The notes: generated by a model not told the origin, from the letters alone. Positions 9,537-19,049 are shown, numbered from the stretch's first letter. The stretch is DNA of 64,000 bases from Streptomyces violaceusniger (GCA_005405945.1 BJHW01000001.1:434001-498000); one strand, 5' to 3'. Translations and numbers: made by a program.

Positions 9537-9980
9537 ATGCCGCGTGCTCCGGAGGAAACGATGCGCCCGCTGCTGGAGCTGATGCTGGCCAAGGACATGG
9601 ACGCCGTCGCCGGCTTGTGGGCGGAAGACGGCACTGCCGAGTTCCCGTTCGCCGCCGGGGCCTCGCCGCGGCGGCTGGTCGGGCGGGAAGCGGTCCGTGG
9701 CTACCTGGTCGGCTTCCAGGAGGTGTATGACGTGCGGGAGATCCCCACGATCACCGTGCACCATACGGAACGGCCGGACACCGGTGTGGTGGAGTACCAC
9801 GCGATGGGGCGCTCGGTGCGCACCGGAGAGCCCTATCGGATGAAGTACATCGTGGTGATCACCGTCCAGGACGGTCCGATCACCCGCTTCCGGGACTACT
9901 GGGACCCGCTGGCCAATGCCACAGCGGCCGGGGCGCTGCCCGAACTGCTCGATTCGCTGCGTTCGGCGGCGGTCCGATGA
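9537..9980 (+). CDS. SnoaL-like / NTF2-fold protein
   Basis: A 147-residue protein of the SnoaL-like NTF2-fold superfamily: an N-terminal helix (RPLLELMLAKDMDAVAGLWAE) followed by the curved sheet with EFPFAAG, VVEYHAMGR, YIVVITVQDGPITRFRDYWDP. Such proteins are small cyclases, isomerases or binding proteins, and the exact reaction cannot be read from sequence. ATG 9537 is chosen because GGAGGAG lies at 9527-9533; a TTG at 9525 is too close to that site. It overlaps the next gene by ATGA, so the two are probably made together. Confidence 0.85.
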   Translation: MPRAPEETMRPLLELMLAKDMDAVAGLWAEDGTAEFPFAAGASPRRLVGREAVRGYLVGFQEVYDVREIPTITVHHTERPDTGVVEYHAMGRSVRTGEPYRMKYIVVITVQDGPITRFRDYWDPLANATAAGALPELLDSLRSAAVR

Positions 9981-10843
9981 CCGGCGTGCTGGTGACCGGC
10001 GGCACCGGGAAGACCAGGAGGGCACTGGTGGAACTGCTGCGCGGCAACGGTGTGCCGGTCCGGGTGGCCAGCCGCAACCCGTCTGCCGGTGATCCCGACG
10101 CCGTCCGGTTCGCATGGGAGGACCCGGCTACCCACCCGGCCGCGCTGCGCGGGGCGGACCGGGTCTTCCTGGTGCCTCCGGTGAACACTGTGGACCCGAT
10201 GGCGCTGGTCGGCCCGTTCCTGGCCGAGGCGCAACGCCTCGGCGTGCGCCGGACCGTACTCCTCGGCTCCGCCATCGTATTGCCCAACGCTCCCGGTGCA
10301 CTGGAGCTGGCCGCGCAGGTGCGGGCCCGGCCAGGGTGGGTGGTGCTGCGCGCGTCCGGGTTCATGCAGAACTTCCTGAGCCCGCGCCCGGTGGGCGAGC
10401 GGATCCGGCGGCACGGCGAGATCCGCACCGCCGCCGGTGACGGCCGAGTGGGCTGGATCGACGCGCGGGACATCGCGGCGGCCGCCTCCGCCCTGCTGGC
10501 CGACCCCGGCATCGAGCCGAGCGACCAGCGTGACTACCTGCTCACCGGACCGAAGGCCATGAGCTACCAGGACGCGGCGGCGACCATCACCGCCCGCACC
10601 GGACGATCGGTCCGAGTGGTGACCATCGGGACCGACGAGCAGGCGACCATCTACCGGGCCGCAGGCATGTCCGCCGAGTTCGCCGCCGCCATCGCCGCTG
10701 TGGAAGACGGCATCAGGGCTGGTCGGGAAGACCAGGTCAGTACCGCGGTGCTGGACCTGACCGGCCGTCCGCCCCGCACCTTCGTCGAATTCGTCCAGGA
10801 GCACGCAACCCAGTGGGCGGGCGAGGGGACGCCCGAGCGCTGA
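9977..10843 (+). CDS. NmrA-like NAD(P)-binding protein
   Basis: A 288-residue atypical short-chain dehydrogenase of the NmrA/NAD(P)H-binding group. The N-terminus MTGVLVTGGTGKTRRALVELL holds the glycine-rich dinucleotide loop (GGTGKTR). RASGFMQNF and the acidic GWIDARDIAAAA segment are typical of the family, which lacks the usual Tyr-Lys catalytic pair in many members and often serves as redox sensor or reductase. Its start overlaps the stop of the SnoaL-like gene (ATGA), so they probably form one unit, perhaps acting on the same small molecule. Confidence 0.85.
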   Translation: MTGVLVTGGTGKTRRALVELLRGNGVPVRVASRNPSAGDPDAVRFAWEDPATHPAALRGADRVFLVPPVNTVDPMALVGPFLAEAQRLGVRRTVLLGSAIVLPNAPGALELAAQVRARPGWVVLRASGFMQNFLSPRPVGERIRRHGEIRTAAGDGRVGWIDARDIAAAASALLADPGIEPSDQRDYLLTGPKAMSYQDAAATITARTGRSVRVVTIGTDEQATIYRAAGMSAEFAAAIAAVEDGIRAGREDQVSTAVLDLTGRPPRTFVEFVQEHATQWAGEGTPER

Positions 10844-10994
10844 CCGGTGGTGGTCGACGGCACGGCGAAGGGCCGCCCGGCCGCCTCGAAGGCGAGCGAG
10901 CCCCAACCAACTGGCCCGGCGTGCCGTTGGCACGCGCCGCTGCTCGCCGGGCCCCCGCTCATCGCCGGGACCGTGCTCGAGACAGGCTCGGCAC

Positions 10995-11246
10995 ATGCAC
11001 CGCCCTGCGGGGCGCCCAGCGGATCGCGGCCGTCCGGTCCAGCGCGAGATCCTGCCCGCTGAGCCCGGTCGAGAGGGCCATCGCTCCCGCGGCGAGGGCG
11101 AGCGCGGGCAGCCGCGGATCACCCGGCCCCCCGCTGCCACCCCGGGCGAATGCCCACACCGTCACCGTACTGATCACCACCGCTGCCAGTGACGCGGGCA
11201 CCTGACGCGAGCGCGCGTACAACGTCAGCCATCTCACCGGTACCCA
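10995..11246 (-). pseudogene. Membrane-protein fragment
   Basis: The translated piece runs VRWLTLYARSRQVPASLAA, then hydrophobic segments, then LDRTAAIRWAPRRAVH. It resembles the start of actinobacterial ABC-transporter-associated membrane proteins, with two to three helices and no proper start or end. It is fused in frame to the methyltransferase fragment upstream, a junction that makes no biological sense. Confidence 0.4.
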
Positions 11247-11329
11247 CCGCCGGTCAGCGCGTCGAGCGCGTCTCCCCCACAGGACAGCGCGGCGGCGCGC
11301 ATCGCGTCGACCCGCGCGAGCTGCTTCGC

Positions 11330-11462
11330 CCGTGGCAGCGCCGTGACGCGAGTTGAGGAGCGGATGGAACTCCACGACGTACAAGCGGCCGCCGGGACTC
11401 AGCAGTTCGGCGACGACACCGGCCCAGCGGTCCAGGTCGGGGAGGTAGCACAGGGCGCCCAT
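11330..11462 (-). pseudogene. Class I SAM-dependent methyltransferase fragment
   Basis: The piece GALCYLPDLDRWAGVVAELL followed by SPGGRLYVVEFHPLL is the motif IV to post-IV region of a class I methyltransferase. Neither the SAM-binding N-terminus nor the C-terminus is present. It is a relic. Confidence 0.5.
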
Positions 11463-11745
11463 GCCGGGTCCGGGCGTCCCCGTTCGACTGGTTGGCCCCC
11501 ATCATCCGCTCGTACGCGCCGGTCATGGGCTCGCCATGGCAGGCGTCCGCACACCGCCGGCAGTACCCGCGCACTACCGCAAGACCTCCGCAAATCCATG
11601 CCCACTGCCCACGTCGCGCAAGTGGTCGGTTCGTACAGTGAGGTTTGTTTCGGTATGAGGGTTGCGTCGGGGATGCTGGTCGCGGCGGTGGCCTAGACCA
11701 TGCCGTAGATCATCGGGCATGCGGTGAGATGCGGCGCTCGGCGCG

Positions 11746-11779
11746 GCGGCGCACCGCAGACCGTGCTGCGGTGCGCCGC
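11746..11779. terminator. 14-bp perfect hairpin in the remnant zone
   Basis: GCGGCGCACCGCAG (11746-11759) pairs exactly with 11766-11779 across a 6-base loop. There is no T-run, as is common for hairpin terminators in high-GC actinobacteria. It lies beyond the 3' end of the TetR gene at 11943 and could stop its transcription. Confidence 0.5.
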
Positions 11780-11942
11780 GGGAGAAAGCGCGCGGGTTCG
11801 CGAGATCTCGGAGGAATCAAGGTAGGAACCCGCGCCAGGTAGCGGTTGCAGGGCTGCTGACGGGCGGGTTCAGGGCCTCTTTCAGAGGTGGCCGCGTTCC
11901 GCACGCCGACCTGTGACTACGAGACCTGCTGTGCCCGCCTGC

Positions 11943-12497
11943 CTACGGCGAGCTCACTCCCATGATGCTGAGGACCTGGTCGCGCAAGGACTGTGCACCG
12001 CTGTCCTCCCGCGCGACGGCCGCACTCCAGATGAGGTAGGACAGCCCACTTTCGGCGCGCTGCCGCGCGTCCGGCACTGGCCCGATCACCTTCTCCAGGC
12101 GGGCGGTGAGCCCGTCAGCCATCGGCACGAGTTTGGCCTCCCTGGCCACGCGTGCGAGCTCGGAGTCGGGCTGGCTCAGGCAAGCGGCGATCAGGCGGCC
12201 GAGGCCGTTCGGCACGGCGTCGGCGATGCGCCCCAGGGCGGCATCCAAGTCGGCGAGCGGGTCGCCGCTCTCGACCTCCTCGTGCTGCGCCATGTCCGCC
12301 CGCAGAGCTGCCATGACCAGCTCCTTCTTGCCCGCCCAACGCCGATACAGAGCGCCGAGCCCGATCCCGGCCGACTCGGCCACGTCCTTCATCCGCAGCC
12401 CGTCGTATCCGCGCTCCTCCAGCAGACCCAAGGCGTGTTCGAGGGCCAGGCGATCGATGTCTGAGCGGCGGGGTCGGCCGCGGGGCGAGTTCTGCAT
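11943..12497 (-). CDS. TetR/AcrR-family repressor next to a patatin gene
   Basis: A 184-residue regulator. The N-terminal helix-turn-helix (LALEHALGLLEERGYDGLRM, then KDVAESAGIGLGALYRRWAG) is typical TetR. The C-terminal part (GLGRLIAACLSQPDSELAR) is of the TetR_C type that binds small hydrophobic ligands. ATG 12497 (MQNSPRGRPRRSD) is chosen because the basic arm starts there; the longer frame from 12581 runs through the divergent promoter. It is transcribed away from the patatin-like gene 57 bases away, so it probably represses both. Confidence 0.88.
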   Translation of the reverse strand: MQNSPRGRPRRSDIDRLALEHALGLLEERGYDGLRMKDVAESAGIGLGALYRRWAGKKELVMAALRADMAQHEEVESGDPLADLDAALGRIADAVPNGLGRLIAACLSQPDSELARVAREAKLVPMADGLTARLEKVIGPVPDARQRAESGLSYLIWSAAVAREDSGAQSLRDQVLSIMGVSSP

Positions 12498-12553
12498 GCC
12501 ATTATGGTAACGTCGATTATCGGAAACGATGATTCTCGGAAAGAGTAGCTGAT
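12498..12553. promoter_or_regulatory. Divergent promoter with candidate TetR operator
   Basis: The 56-base gap between TetR and patatin starts is AT-rich for this genome. It holds two near-identical direct units, ATTATCGGAAA and ATTCTCGGAAA, at about 12517-12542, a likely TetR binding region. Confidence 0.45.
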
Positions 12554-13402
12554 ATGGCTTCCACGGACACGACCCGCGCACTCGTCCTGGGCGGGGGCGG
12601 CGTCACCGGCATGGGATGGGAGATCGGCGTGCTGGCCGGTCTGCTCGCCGAGGGCGTCGACCTGCGCGACGCGGACACGGTGATCGGAACGTCCGCCGGC
12701 TCGTTCGTCGGCACGAACTACACCTCGGGCACGGACTGGGAGGCTCTCTACGCCGACCAGGCCCACGCCGGCGACCACGAGCCGGTCATGCGCACCGATC
12801 CCGATGTCTACGCGGGCTGGGCCGAGGCGTTCCGCTCCGGTGCGGGCGATCCCGAGGCCGTGGGGGCAGGATTCGGCCGGGTGGCCCGCAAGTTCGCCCC
12901 GGGCGTCGGTACCGGGACTAGGCGTGGCGTGGTGCGGGCACGACTGCGCACCGACAAGTGGCCGGCCAACATGCGCGTCGCGGTCACCGACGCCGACACC
13001 GGCCGCCTGGAACTGCTGGGCCCGGACTCGGGCGTCTCGATCGAGACCGCCACCGCGGCCAGTGGCGCCGTCCCCGGTATCTGGCCCAGCGTCTCGTTCA
13101 ACGGCCATGAGTGGATCGACGCGGGCATGGTCTCCGCCGCCAACGCCACGCTCGCGGCGGGGCACGACCGCATCGTCGTCCTCGCCCCCATGTACGAGGG
13201 GTACGCGGGTATCCCCAGTGCCCAGGACGATGTCGACCGTCTCAATCAGGATGCGCGCGCCTTTCTGACCATCCCGGACGAGGACAGCCTCGAGGCGATC
13301 GGCCCCAACCCCTATGACCCCCACCGCGCGCAGGCCGCCGCCCAGGCGGGACGTCGCCAGGGCCGTGCCATTGCCGCCGGCGTCAAGGCGCTGTGGGCCT
13401 GA
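12554..13402 (+). CDS. Patatin-like phospholipase
   Basis: A 282-residue serine hydrolase. The oxyanion glycine stretch LVLGGGGVTGMGWEIG is at residues ~9-25, the nucleophile elbow is GTSAGS (~51-56), and the catalytic Asp of the Ser-Asp dyad lies in WIDAGM (~190). These are the three patatin hallmarks. Expected reaction: hydrolysis of acyl esters of phospholipids or related lipids, in the cytoplasm or at the membrane, since no signal peptide is seen. Length is normal for a small bacterial patatin. It is probably controlled by the divergent TetR. Confidence 0.9.
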   Translation: MASTDTTRALVLGGGGVTGMGWEIGVLAGLLAEGVDLRDADTVIGTSAGSFVGTNYTSGTDWEALYADQAHAGDHEPVMRTDPDVYAGWAEAFRSGAGDPEAVGAGFGRVARKFAPGVGTGTRRGVVRARLRTDKWPANMRVAVTDADTGRLELLGPDSGVSIETATAASGAVPGIWPSVSFNGHEWIDAGMVSAANATLAAGHDRIVVLAPMYEGYAGIPSAQDDVDRLNQDARAFLTIPDEDSLEAIGPNPYDPHRAQAAAQAGRRQGRAIAAGVKALWA

Positions 13403-13526
13403 ATCACCGAGGCCGACCACGTAGTGGCGGCGCCTTCCGTGCGATGCGAAGCCGCAGGCGGCGCACGCTGTCGCGCCGCCATGGCCCCGGCGTGGTTGCG
13501 CACGCTGGGAGAAGGGACGTTTGATC

Positions 13527-15018
13527 ATGCTCGAGCTGCCGCAGGACATAGCTGGACTTCAGGCCCTCTACCGGAGTGGAGAGGTGACCGTGAGCGAGAT
13601 CGTGGCCGCTCACCTGAAGCGCATTGAGGCCCTGGACCCCCAGCTCAATTCCGTCGTCACTCTCAACCGCGCCGCGATGGACGATGCCGCGCGCATCGAC
13701 GCCGGCACGACACCACGTGGCACGCTCTTCGGCGTACCCGTGGTGCTCAAGGACAACATCGACACCGCGGGGATCGCGACCGCCAGCGGCTCGGCCGCAC
13801 TCGCCGCCCATGTGCCCGCAGCGGACGCGCACCTGGTGGTCCGGCTGCGGGAGGCGGGCGCGGTGATCCTCGCCAAGACGGCGCTGCCGGACTTCGCCAT
13901 GTCCTGGCACGGCCACTCGTCCCGCTCCGGCGTCACCCGCAACCCCTACGATCTCTCCCGCGATCCCGGCGGCTCCAGCAGCGGCACCGGGGCAGCAGTA
14001 GCGGCCGGCCTGGCGATGGCCGGCGTGGGCACCGACACCGGCGGCTCGATCCGCGTCCCGGCCTCCTTCTGCGGCCTGGCCGGAATCCGGCCCACCGTCG
14101 GCCTGGTCAGCCGCCACGGCGTCACCGCGCTGGTTCGCGAGCAGGATTCTCCCGGACCGCTGGCCCGCTCGGTCGCCGACGCCGCCACCCTCCTCGAGGC
14201 GATGACCGGCTGGGATCCCGACGATCCCGTCACCGCCCTGGCCAACCTGCCCCACACCGTCGAACAGCGCAGGACCCGCTGCCGCCCGAGGCCCTCAAGG
14301 GGGCCAGGATCGGTGTGCTGCGCCAGCTGTGCGCGACAGCGCCCGGTGACGATCCCGACGTCGCGCGGGTGGTCGAGGAGAGCCTCACCGCGATGCGTGA
14401 AGCAGGAGCGTCGCTGATCGATGTCGGGATTCCGCGCCTGTCCGACCTGTTGCACCAAACGTCCATGTACCTGCGCCAGTCCCGCCGCGATATCAACCAC
14501 TCACTGACACGCTCCGGTGCCCCCTTCACCGACATCGCCGACATCGCCGACATCGTCGCCACCGGACGGCTACGGCCCACCGACGCCCTCCTTCGCGCCG
14601 TCGCCAAGAGCCCCGAAGATCCCCACCACGACGGCGCCTACGGCCGCGGCCTCGAACTACGCACCCACCTACAGCACCAGATCGCCGGCCTCTTCGCCCA
14701 GCACAAGCTGAGCGCCCTGTGCTATCCGAGCGTCAGGATCCCCGCCCCTCCCGCACCGACATCGACGACGGGGCCTTCGACACGAACGCCCCCCACTCAC
14801 GGCCCATGCCCACCAACACGCTCTTGGCCGCCCAGGCCGCCTTCCCTGCCGTCACCACCCCCACAGGCTCCACCAGCGACGGCCTGCCTGTCGGCATGGA
14901 ACTCCTCGGCCTGCCCCACCTCGACCGCCACCTGATCGCGCTCGCCACCGACCTGGAACGCATCACCCCCGCCCGTCCCTCCCCCACGCCGACCCCCGCC
15001 CCTGGAAGCACCGCATGA
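13527..15018 (+). pseudogene. Amidase-signature-family amidase, two frame breaks
   Basis: The first frame holds the amidase signature in full: the catalytic Lys in VVLKDNIDT, the Ser-rich GGSSSGTGAAV and the second Ser in GTDTGGSIR, so the Ser-Ser-Lys triad is present. Two breaks follow, near 14270 (ACCCGCTG) and near 14745 (GCCCCTCCCG), each healed by one added C. The later frames give IGVLRQLCATAPGD and FPAVTTPTGSTSDGLPVGM, the usual C-terminal family features. GGAGAAGGG precedes ATG 13527. Expected reaction: hydrolysis of a carboxamide to acid and ammonia. The stop overlaps the next start (ATGA). Confidence 0.85.
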
Positions 15019-15977
15019 CGCACACCGAACCTGGTCTCATCGACGTTCACGCCCACTTCTCGCCGCCGACCACCCCCAAGATGCGGCAAAGGATCCTGGA
15101 GGCGAGCCACGCCAACAACTTCCTCGTGCCCGAACCATACGAGTGGCGCCTGGACGCCACCCTCGGCTTCATGGACGAGACCGGCACCGCCCTGCAGATG
15201 CTCAGCAACATCCCCACCGGGCACCAGGCCCTGCAAACCTCCAACGACTACGGACTGGAGATCGTCGCCCAGCACCCCTCACGGTTCGGCCTGCTGGCCG
15301 CCCTGCCCACCGACGACGCACCGGCCGCACTCCAAGAGACCCGACGCGTGAACGGCGCCGACGGCTGGGCGGTGACCACCGTCTACAACGGACGCTCGCT
15401 TGCCGAACCTCACCTCGACCCGCTGTGGGAACACCTCGACAGCCAGCACGCCGTGGTCTTCGTCCACCCCAACGCCTACGCCCCCTCCACCGCGGGTCTA
15501 CCCACACCACTGATCGAAGTCGCTTTCGACACAGGACGCACCATCACCGGCATGCTCTACGCCGGCGTCTTCAACCGATACCCCAACATCACCTTCGTCA
15601 TCGCCCACGCCGGCGCCACCGTCCCCCTGCTGGCCGGACGCCTCTCACTCCTCGGCGCGGAAGCCTGGGTGCCCAATCCGCGCGGCCTGACCACCCAGGA
15701 CATCCAAACCGCCCTCAGCCGACTCTGGGTCGACACCGCGGCATCCGCGAGCGACCAGCAAATCGCGGCCGCAGCAACCGTGTTCGGCGACACCCACATC
15801 GTCTACGGCTCCGACTGGGGCGCAGCCTGCACCAACACCGCATCGGCCAAACGCAACCTCCACGCCCTGCACACCACCCTGGCCATCACCCCCGATACCC
15901 GCGCCGCCATCCCCACCCGCGCGACCAAGCTGTTCCCCCAAGCAGCACGCCGCGCCCAAAGCGCCTGGATGTCATAG
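15015..15977 (+). CDS. Amidohydrolase-2-family metal hydrolase or decarboxylase
   Basis: A 320-residue TIM-barrel protein of the amidohydrolase-2 (ACMSD-like) family. Metal-binding features are visible in order: DVHAHF near residue 10, HP in VVFVHPNAY, His in TFVIAHAGA, and the late Asp in YGSDWG. Family members decarboxylate or hydrolyse ring-derived acids. The ATGA overlap with the amidase suggests they act in one pathway, for example amide cleavage followed by processing of the acid. No transporter or regulator sits beside them, so the substrate is unknown. Confidence 0.88.
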   Translation: MTHTEPGLIDVHAHFSPPTTPKMRQRILEASHANNFLVPEPYEWRLDATLGFMDETGTALQMLSNIPTGHQALQTSNDYGLEIVAQHPSRFGLLAALPTDDAPAALQETRRVNGADGWAVTTVYNGRSLAEPHLDPLWEHLDSQHAVVFVHPNAYAPSTAGLPTPLIEVAFDTGRTITGMLYAGVFNRYPNITFVIAHAGATVPLLAGRLSLLGAEAWVPNPRGLTTQDIQTALSRLWVDTAASASDQQIAAAATVFGDTHIVYGSDWGAACTNTASAKRNLHALHTTLAITPDTRAAIPTRATKLFPQAARRAQSAWMS

Positions 15978-16032
15978 GGCGGGTTCATCACCGGCGGACA
16001 GGCTGCATCGGCAAGAGGGCGTCCAGGGCCGG

Positions 16033-17537
16033 TCACTTGGGCAGCTTCGCGGTGCGCTCAGGATGCGCGGCGGTGACGTAACGCATGGCGGTCTGCTCGG
16101 TGATGCCGAACAGGCGCATCAGCCGGAGCGGGTCGGCGCTTTCGGCCGCTTCGTCGAGGATGCGGTCTTGTCTCAGGCCGCTCAGCGTCAGCCCGCGGGG
16201 AACACCGTCCACGGCATTCTCCACCTGATCCACGGTGATCTCCCTCAGTGAGGTGACGTCGGCGGTCGTGGTCCAGGCGGTGAGGGTGGGCTGGAGGTTG
16301 GTGAGATAGCGGCGGATACCGTCGTACCCGCGCGGCTCGCCCTCGCGGGCACCCTGTTCGCGCATGACCTTGACCCAGGTGCGCACTTCGCTCGCGACCG
16401 GCTCCGGCAGCGCGGCCAGGGCCGCCTCGATCCACGCCTGATCCGCGTCCCGGTGCAGGTCGGGTCCTCCACCAGCAGGCCGCGCATGCGCAGGAACTGG
16501 CAGCCGGGCTTGGCCGCGAGGTTCACGTCGATCCCGGCGAGGTCGTACACGTCGCGCTCGAAGACCGCCGTGTCGGCGCCGAGCCAGTACAGCAGGATCG
16601 TGAGCGTGCGGGTGTTCTTCTTGTAGTCCGGCCGCTGCCCAGGCCGTTCCCTGGCGAACTCCTCGACCAGGTGGCGGGCGGTCGCCGTCAGCGGTGGCTC
16701 GCCAGCAGGCGTGCTCCACAGCCGGGCAAGCACCGGGGCCCAGTCACGCCGGCTGGTGAACAGCGGCTCCTGTCCGCGGCTCGTGTGCAGAGCAGGTCGC
16801 AGCTCGTCGTAGTCCGGCGCCTCCGGGTCTCCCACCGGGAACGCCTCGAACGGCCCGCCCTTGCCGGTCGGCAGGGAGATCACCAGCTGCGTGAACCGCC
16901 GGGAGGCGCGGCGGGCTTCGTCGAGAAGGCGGTAGGGATGGCAGCTGCGGCAGCGGTCGTTGCGCAGGGCCAGCCCGTCGCGACCGCAGCGGCAGCACCG
17001 GCCCCGCCCGGTCCGCTCCCGCCAGTGACGGCACGGGCCCGTTGGTCGGAAGGTCTCGCAGCATGGCCTCGGGCAGCCGCTCGGCACCTTCGGCCTCACG
17101 CACTGCGAGGGCGAGTCGGGCCATCTCGGCGACCTTGCGGCGCCATCCCGCGGTCATCCCGTGCTCGGCCTCGATCGCCTCGATCACCTGCCGGGCTTCC
17201 TCCCACCCGGCGACCGGCCGGCCGACGATTGCGCAGTGCCGTAGAACTCGCAGACCTCGATCACTGGCTTGATCAGCCCGTCCAGCGTTGTGGGCGCCAG
17301 ACCTGCCGCGTCCCGCGCCCACTGGTACTCGGACAGCGTGTCGAGGAAGAAGCTCTCCTCGTCGTGCACCGAGATCCGGGCCTGGCGCCGCCGTTGCAGC
17401 GTGACCACGTCCGCGAGCCCGGCCTCCACCGACACGTCGGCCGAGTCCATCACGACTGCCGAGTCCGGAGCCGGGCGCACGAGAGTCAGCACGCGACTTT
17501 CAGAATCTGACACAGGAACGCGTATTACTGCGATCAC
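16033..17537 (-). pseudogene. Integrase-like (tyrosine recombinase family) gene, frame-broken and lacking its catalytic core
   Basis: Four consecutive minus-strand frames reconstruct one protein from ATG 17537. Order: an N-terminal region (DEESFFLDTLSEYQWARDA), a Zn-ribbon-like pair CCRCG and CRSC, then a core-binding-like helical region (KNTRTLTILLYWLGADTAVF, ITVDQVENAVDG), then directly the tail LRQDRILDEAAESADPLRLM with RLFGITEQTAMRYV. In the actinobacterial recombinases I recall with this tail, about 150 residues carrying the Arg/His/Tyr catalytic set stand before it; they are absent here. Breaks near 17230 and 16460 look like single missing bases, the one near 17035 like one extra. It is probably a dead element remnant. 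Confidence 0.5.
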
Positions 17538-17684
17538 TCGCAGATTTTGCGAGTTACCGCAGAGATCTCACGCGGGCGCTCGAGGGCGTACGGCAGCCTC
17601 ATTGACATGCTGAGATGCGGGGTCTCAGGCTGTCAGCGCTCCTCCGGAACCCGCGCGTACTCCACTAGGGGCGTGCGGGTGCCC

Positions 17685-18950
17685 TCACGCGGGCTCGGGA
17701 ACCCGGCGCCGGGAGGCGACGACCACGAGGCCGCCGATGACGGCGAGGCTCATCAGGACGGTGGCGAAGACGGTCGCGCCGTTGGTCAGTCCGACGGCGT
17801 CGCTGAGGTAGCCGGCCGAGACCGGCAGGATGCCCGCCGGTACGTAACCGCCCACGTTGAGGGCCGCGTTGGCCTCGGCGAGCCGCTGTGCCGGGACGGT
17901 GGAGTTGAGCAGGGAGAGACCGCCGAGCTGTCCCATGCCCTGGCCGGCGCCAGCCAGCAGCGCGGAGGCGATCAGGACCGGGACCGACGAGGTGCGCACA
18001 GTGGTGACGAGTGTGACCATGCTGAGCGTGGTGCTGACCGCTCCGGCGGTGAGGATGGTGCGCCGGGGCAGTTTCTGGACGGCGAACTGCACACCGGTGG
18101 CGGCCAGGAACATCACGAACGCCATGGCTCCGGAAAGGATCCGGCTGGTGGTGCCGAGCAGTCCGGCCAGCAGTGACGGACCGAGCGAGAGCACGAACGA
18201 CGTCGCGGTGATGCCGGGCGCGAACACGGCGATGCCGAGGGCGAGTTGCACGCCGTTGCCGTGCGGTACGCCGGGCACGCGGATCCAGGCGCCCTTGGCG
18301 GGGGCGGCGGGGCGTCCTACGGGCATGCGCAGCACAGCGAGGAGCGCGGTGGCGAGCAGCGCCATCTCGACGATGAAGACGGTGACGGTCGGGGCGGGCA
18401 GGGTCTCGGACAGGATGCCCGCGAGGAGCGGGCCGAGGCCGGCCCCGAAGACCATGGCGCAGGAGGCGAGCAGGGCCGCGAGCCGCTTGCGGTGCGGGCC
18501 GGCGACGTCCGTCACGGCGGCCATGCCCGCGGAGACGACCGCGCCGACGGCGATGCCGGTGAACAACCGGGCCACGATCAGCGCGGCCACGGTGGAGGCG
18601 GTCGCGAAGACGAGGCAGGCGGCCAGGGCGAGTGCCAGGGCGGGCAGTAGGACCGTCCTGCGGCCGAGCCGATCGGACACGACGCCGGAGACGAGCAGCG
18701 ACCCGAGCAAGCCGACGATGTAGAAAGCGAAGACCACGGTCAGGGTCCCCTTGGAGAACCCGATCTCGCGCTGCCACAGCACATACAGCGGAGTGGCCGC
18801 GTTGGACAGGATGAAGACCGCCGTCACCGGCCAGGCGGCCAGCCAGACCCACCAGGTGGGAGCGGGGGAGGTGCCCGCCTCCGACGGTCGGCCCACCCCG
18901 GAACCCCGCTCGTCCACCGCCTTCACGGGCGCCGTTCGACTCTCCAACAT
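17685..18950 (-). CDS. MFS transporter, sugar-efflux or drug-efflux type
   Basis: A 421-residue protein with 12 predicted membrane helices. The cytoplasmic loop between helices 2 and 3 reads VVSDRLGRRTVLL, the MFS signature, and SAGMAAVTDVAG with GAGLGPLLAGIL resembles proton-driven exporters. ATG 18950 (MLESRTAPV) has GGAAGGAA just upstream; the in-frame ATG at 19037 would run through the regulator promoter. It is divergent from the ArsR-type regulator at 19050, which probably represses it until the exported compound is present. Confidence 0.88.
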   Translation of the reverse strand: MLESRTAPVKAVDERGSGVGRPSEAGTSPAPTWWVWLAAWPVTAVFILSNAATPLYVLWQREIGFSKGTLTVVFAFYIVGLLGSLLVSGVVSDRLGRRTVLLPALALALAACLVFATASTVAALIVARLFTGIAVGAVVSAGMAAVTDVAGPHRKRLAALLASCAMVFGAGLGPLLAGILSETLPAPTVTVFIVEMALLATALLAVLRMPVGRPAAPAKGAWIRVPGVPHGNGVQLALGIAVFAPGITATSFVLSLGPSLLAGLLGTTSRILSGAMAFVMFLAATGVQFAVQKLPRRTILTAGAVSTTLSMVTLVTTVRTSSVPVLIASALLAGAGQGMGQLGGLSLLNSTVPAQRLAEANAALNVGGYVPAGILPVSAGYLSDAVGLTNGATVFATVLMSLAVIGGLVVVASRRRVPEPA

Positions 18951-18972
18951 GACAGGTTCCTTCCGCGAGCAA

Positions 18973-19021
18973 GCAGTACGAGTTTTCTCGAACATAGCAT
19001 GCAGTACGATCGGAGTCGTAC
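18973..19021. promoter_or_regulatory. Candidate ArsR operators in the MFS/ArsR divergent promoter
   Basis: GTACGA at 19004-19009 and its complement TCGTAC at 19016-19021 form an inverted repeat with a 6-base spacer. A second GCAGTACGA unit lies 28 bases away at 18973-18981, followed by a CGAG/CTCG pair. Both sit between the divergent starts at 18950 and 19050. Confidence 0.5.
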
Positions 19022-19049
19022 ATAGGATTCGGGTCATGAGGAGCTACCT

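Larger units (their letters stand above)
10844..11942. other. 1.1-kb stretch of gene remnants and a hairpin
   Basis: No intact gene is visible. The minus strand holds pieces of a membrane protein and a methyltransferase joined out of context. A strong 14-bp hairpin lies at 11746-11779. This is the left edge of a zone rich in broken genes. Confidence 0.6.
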
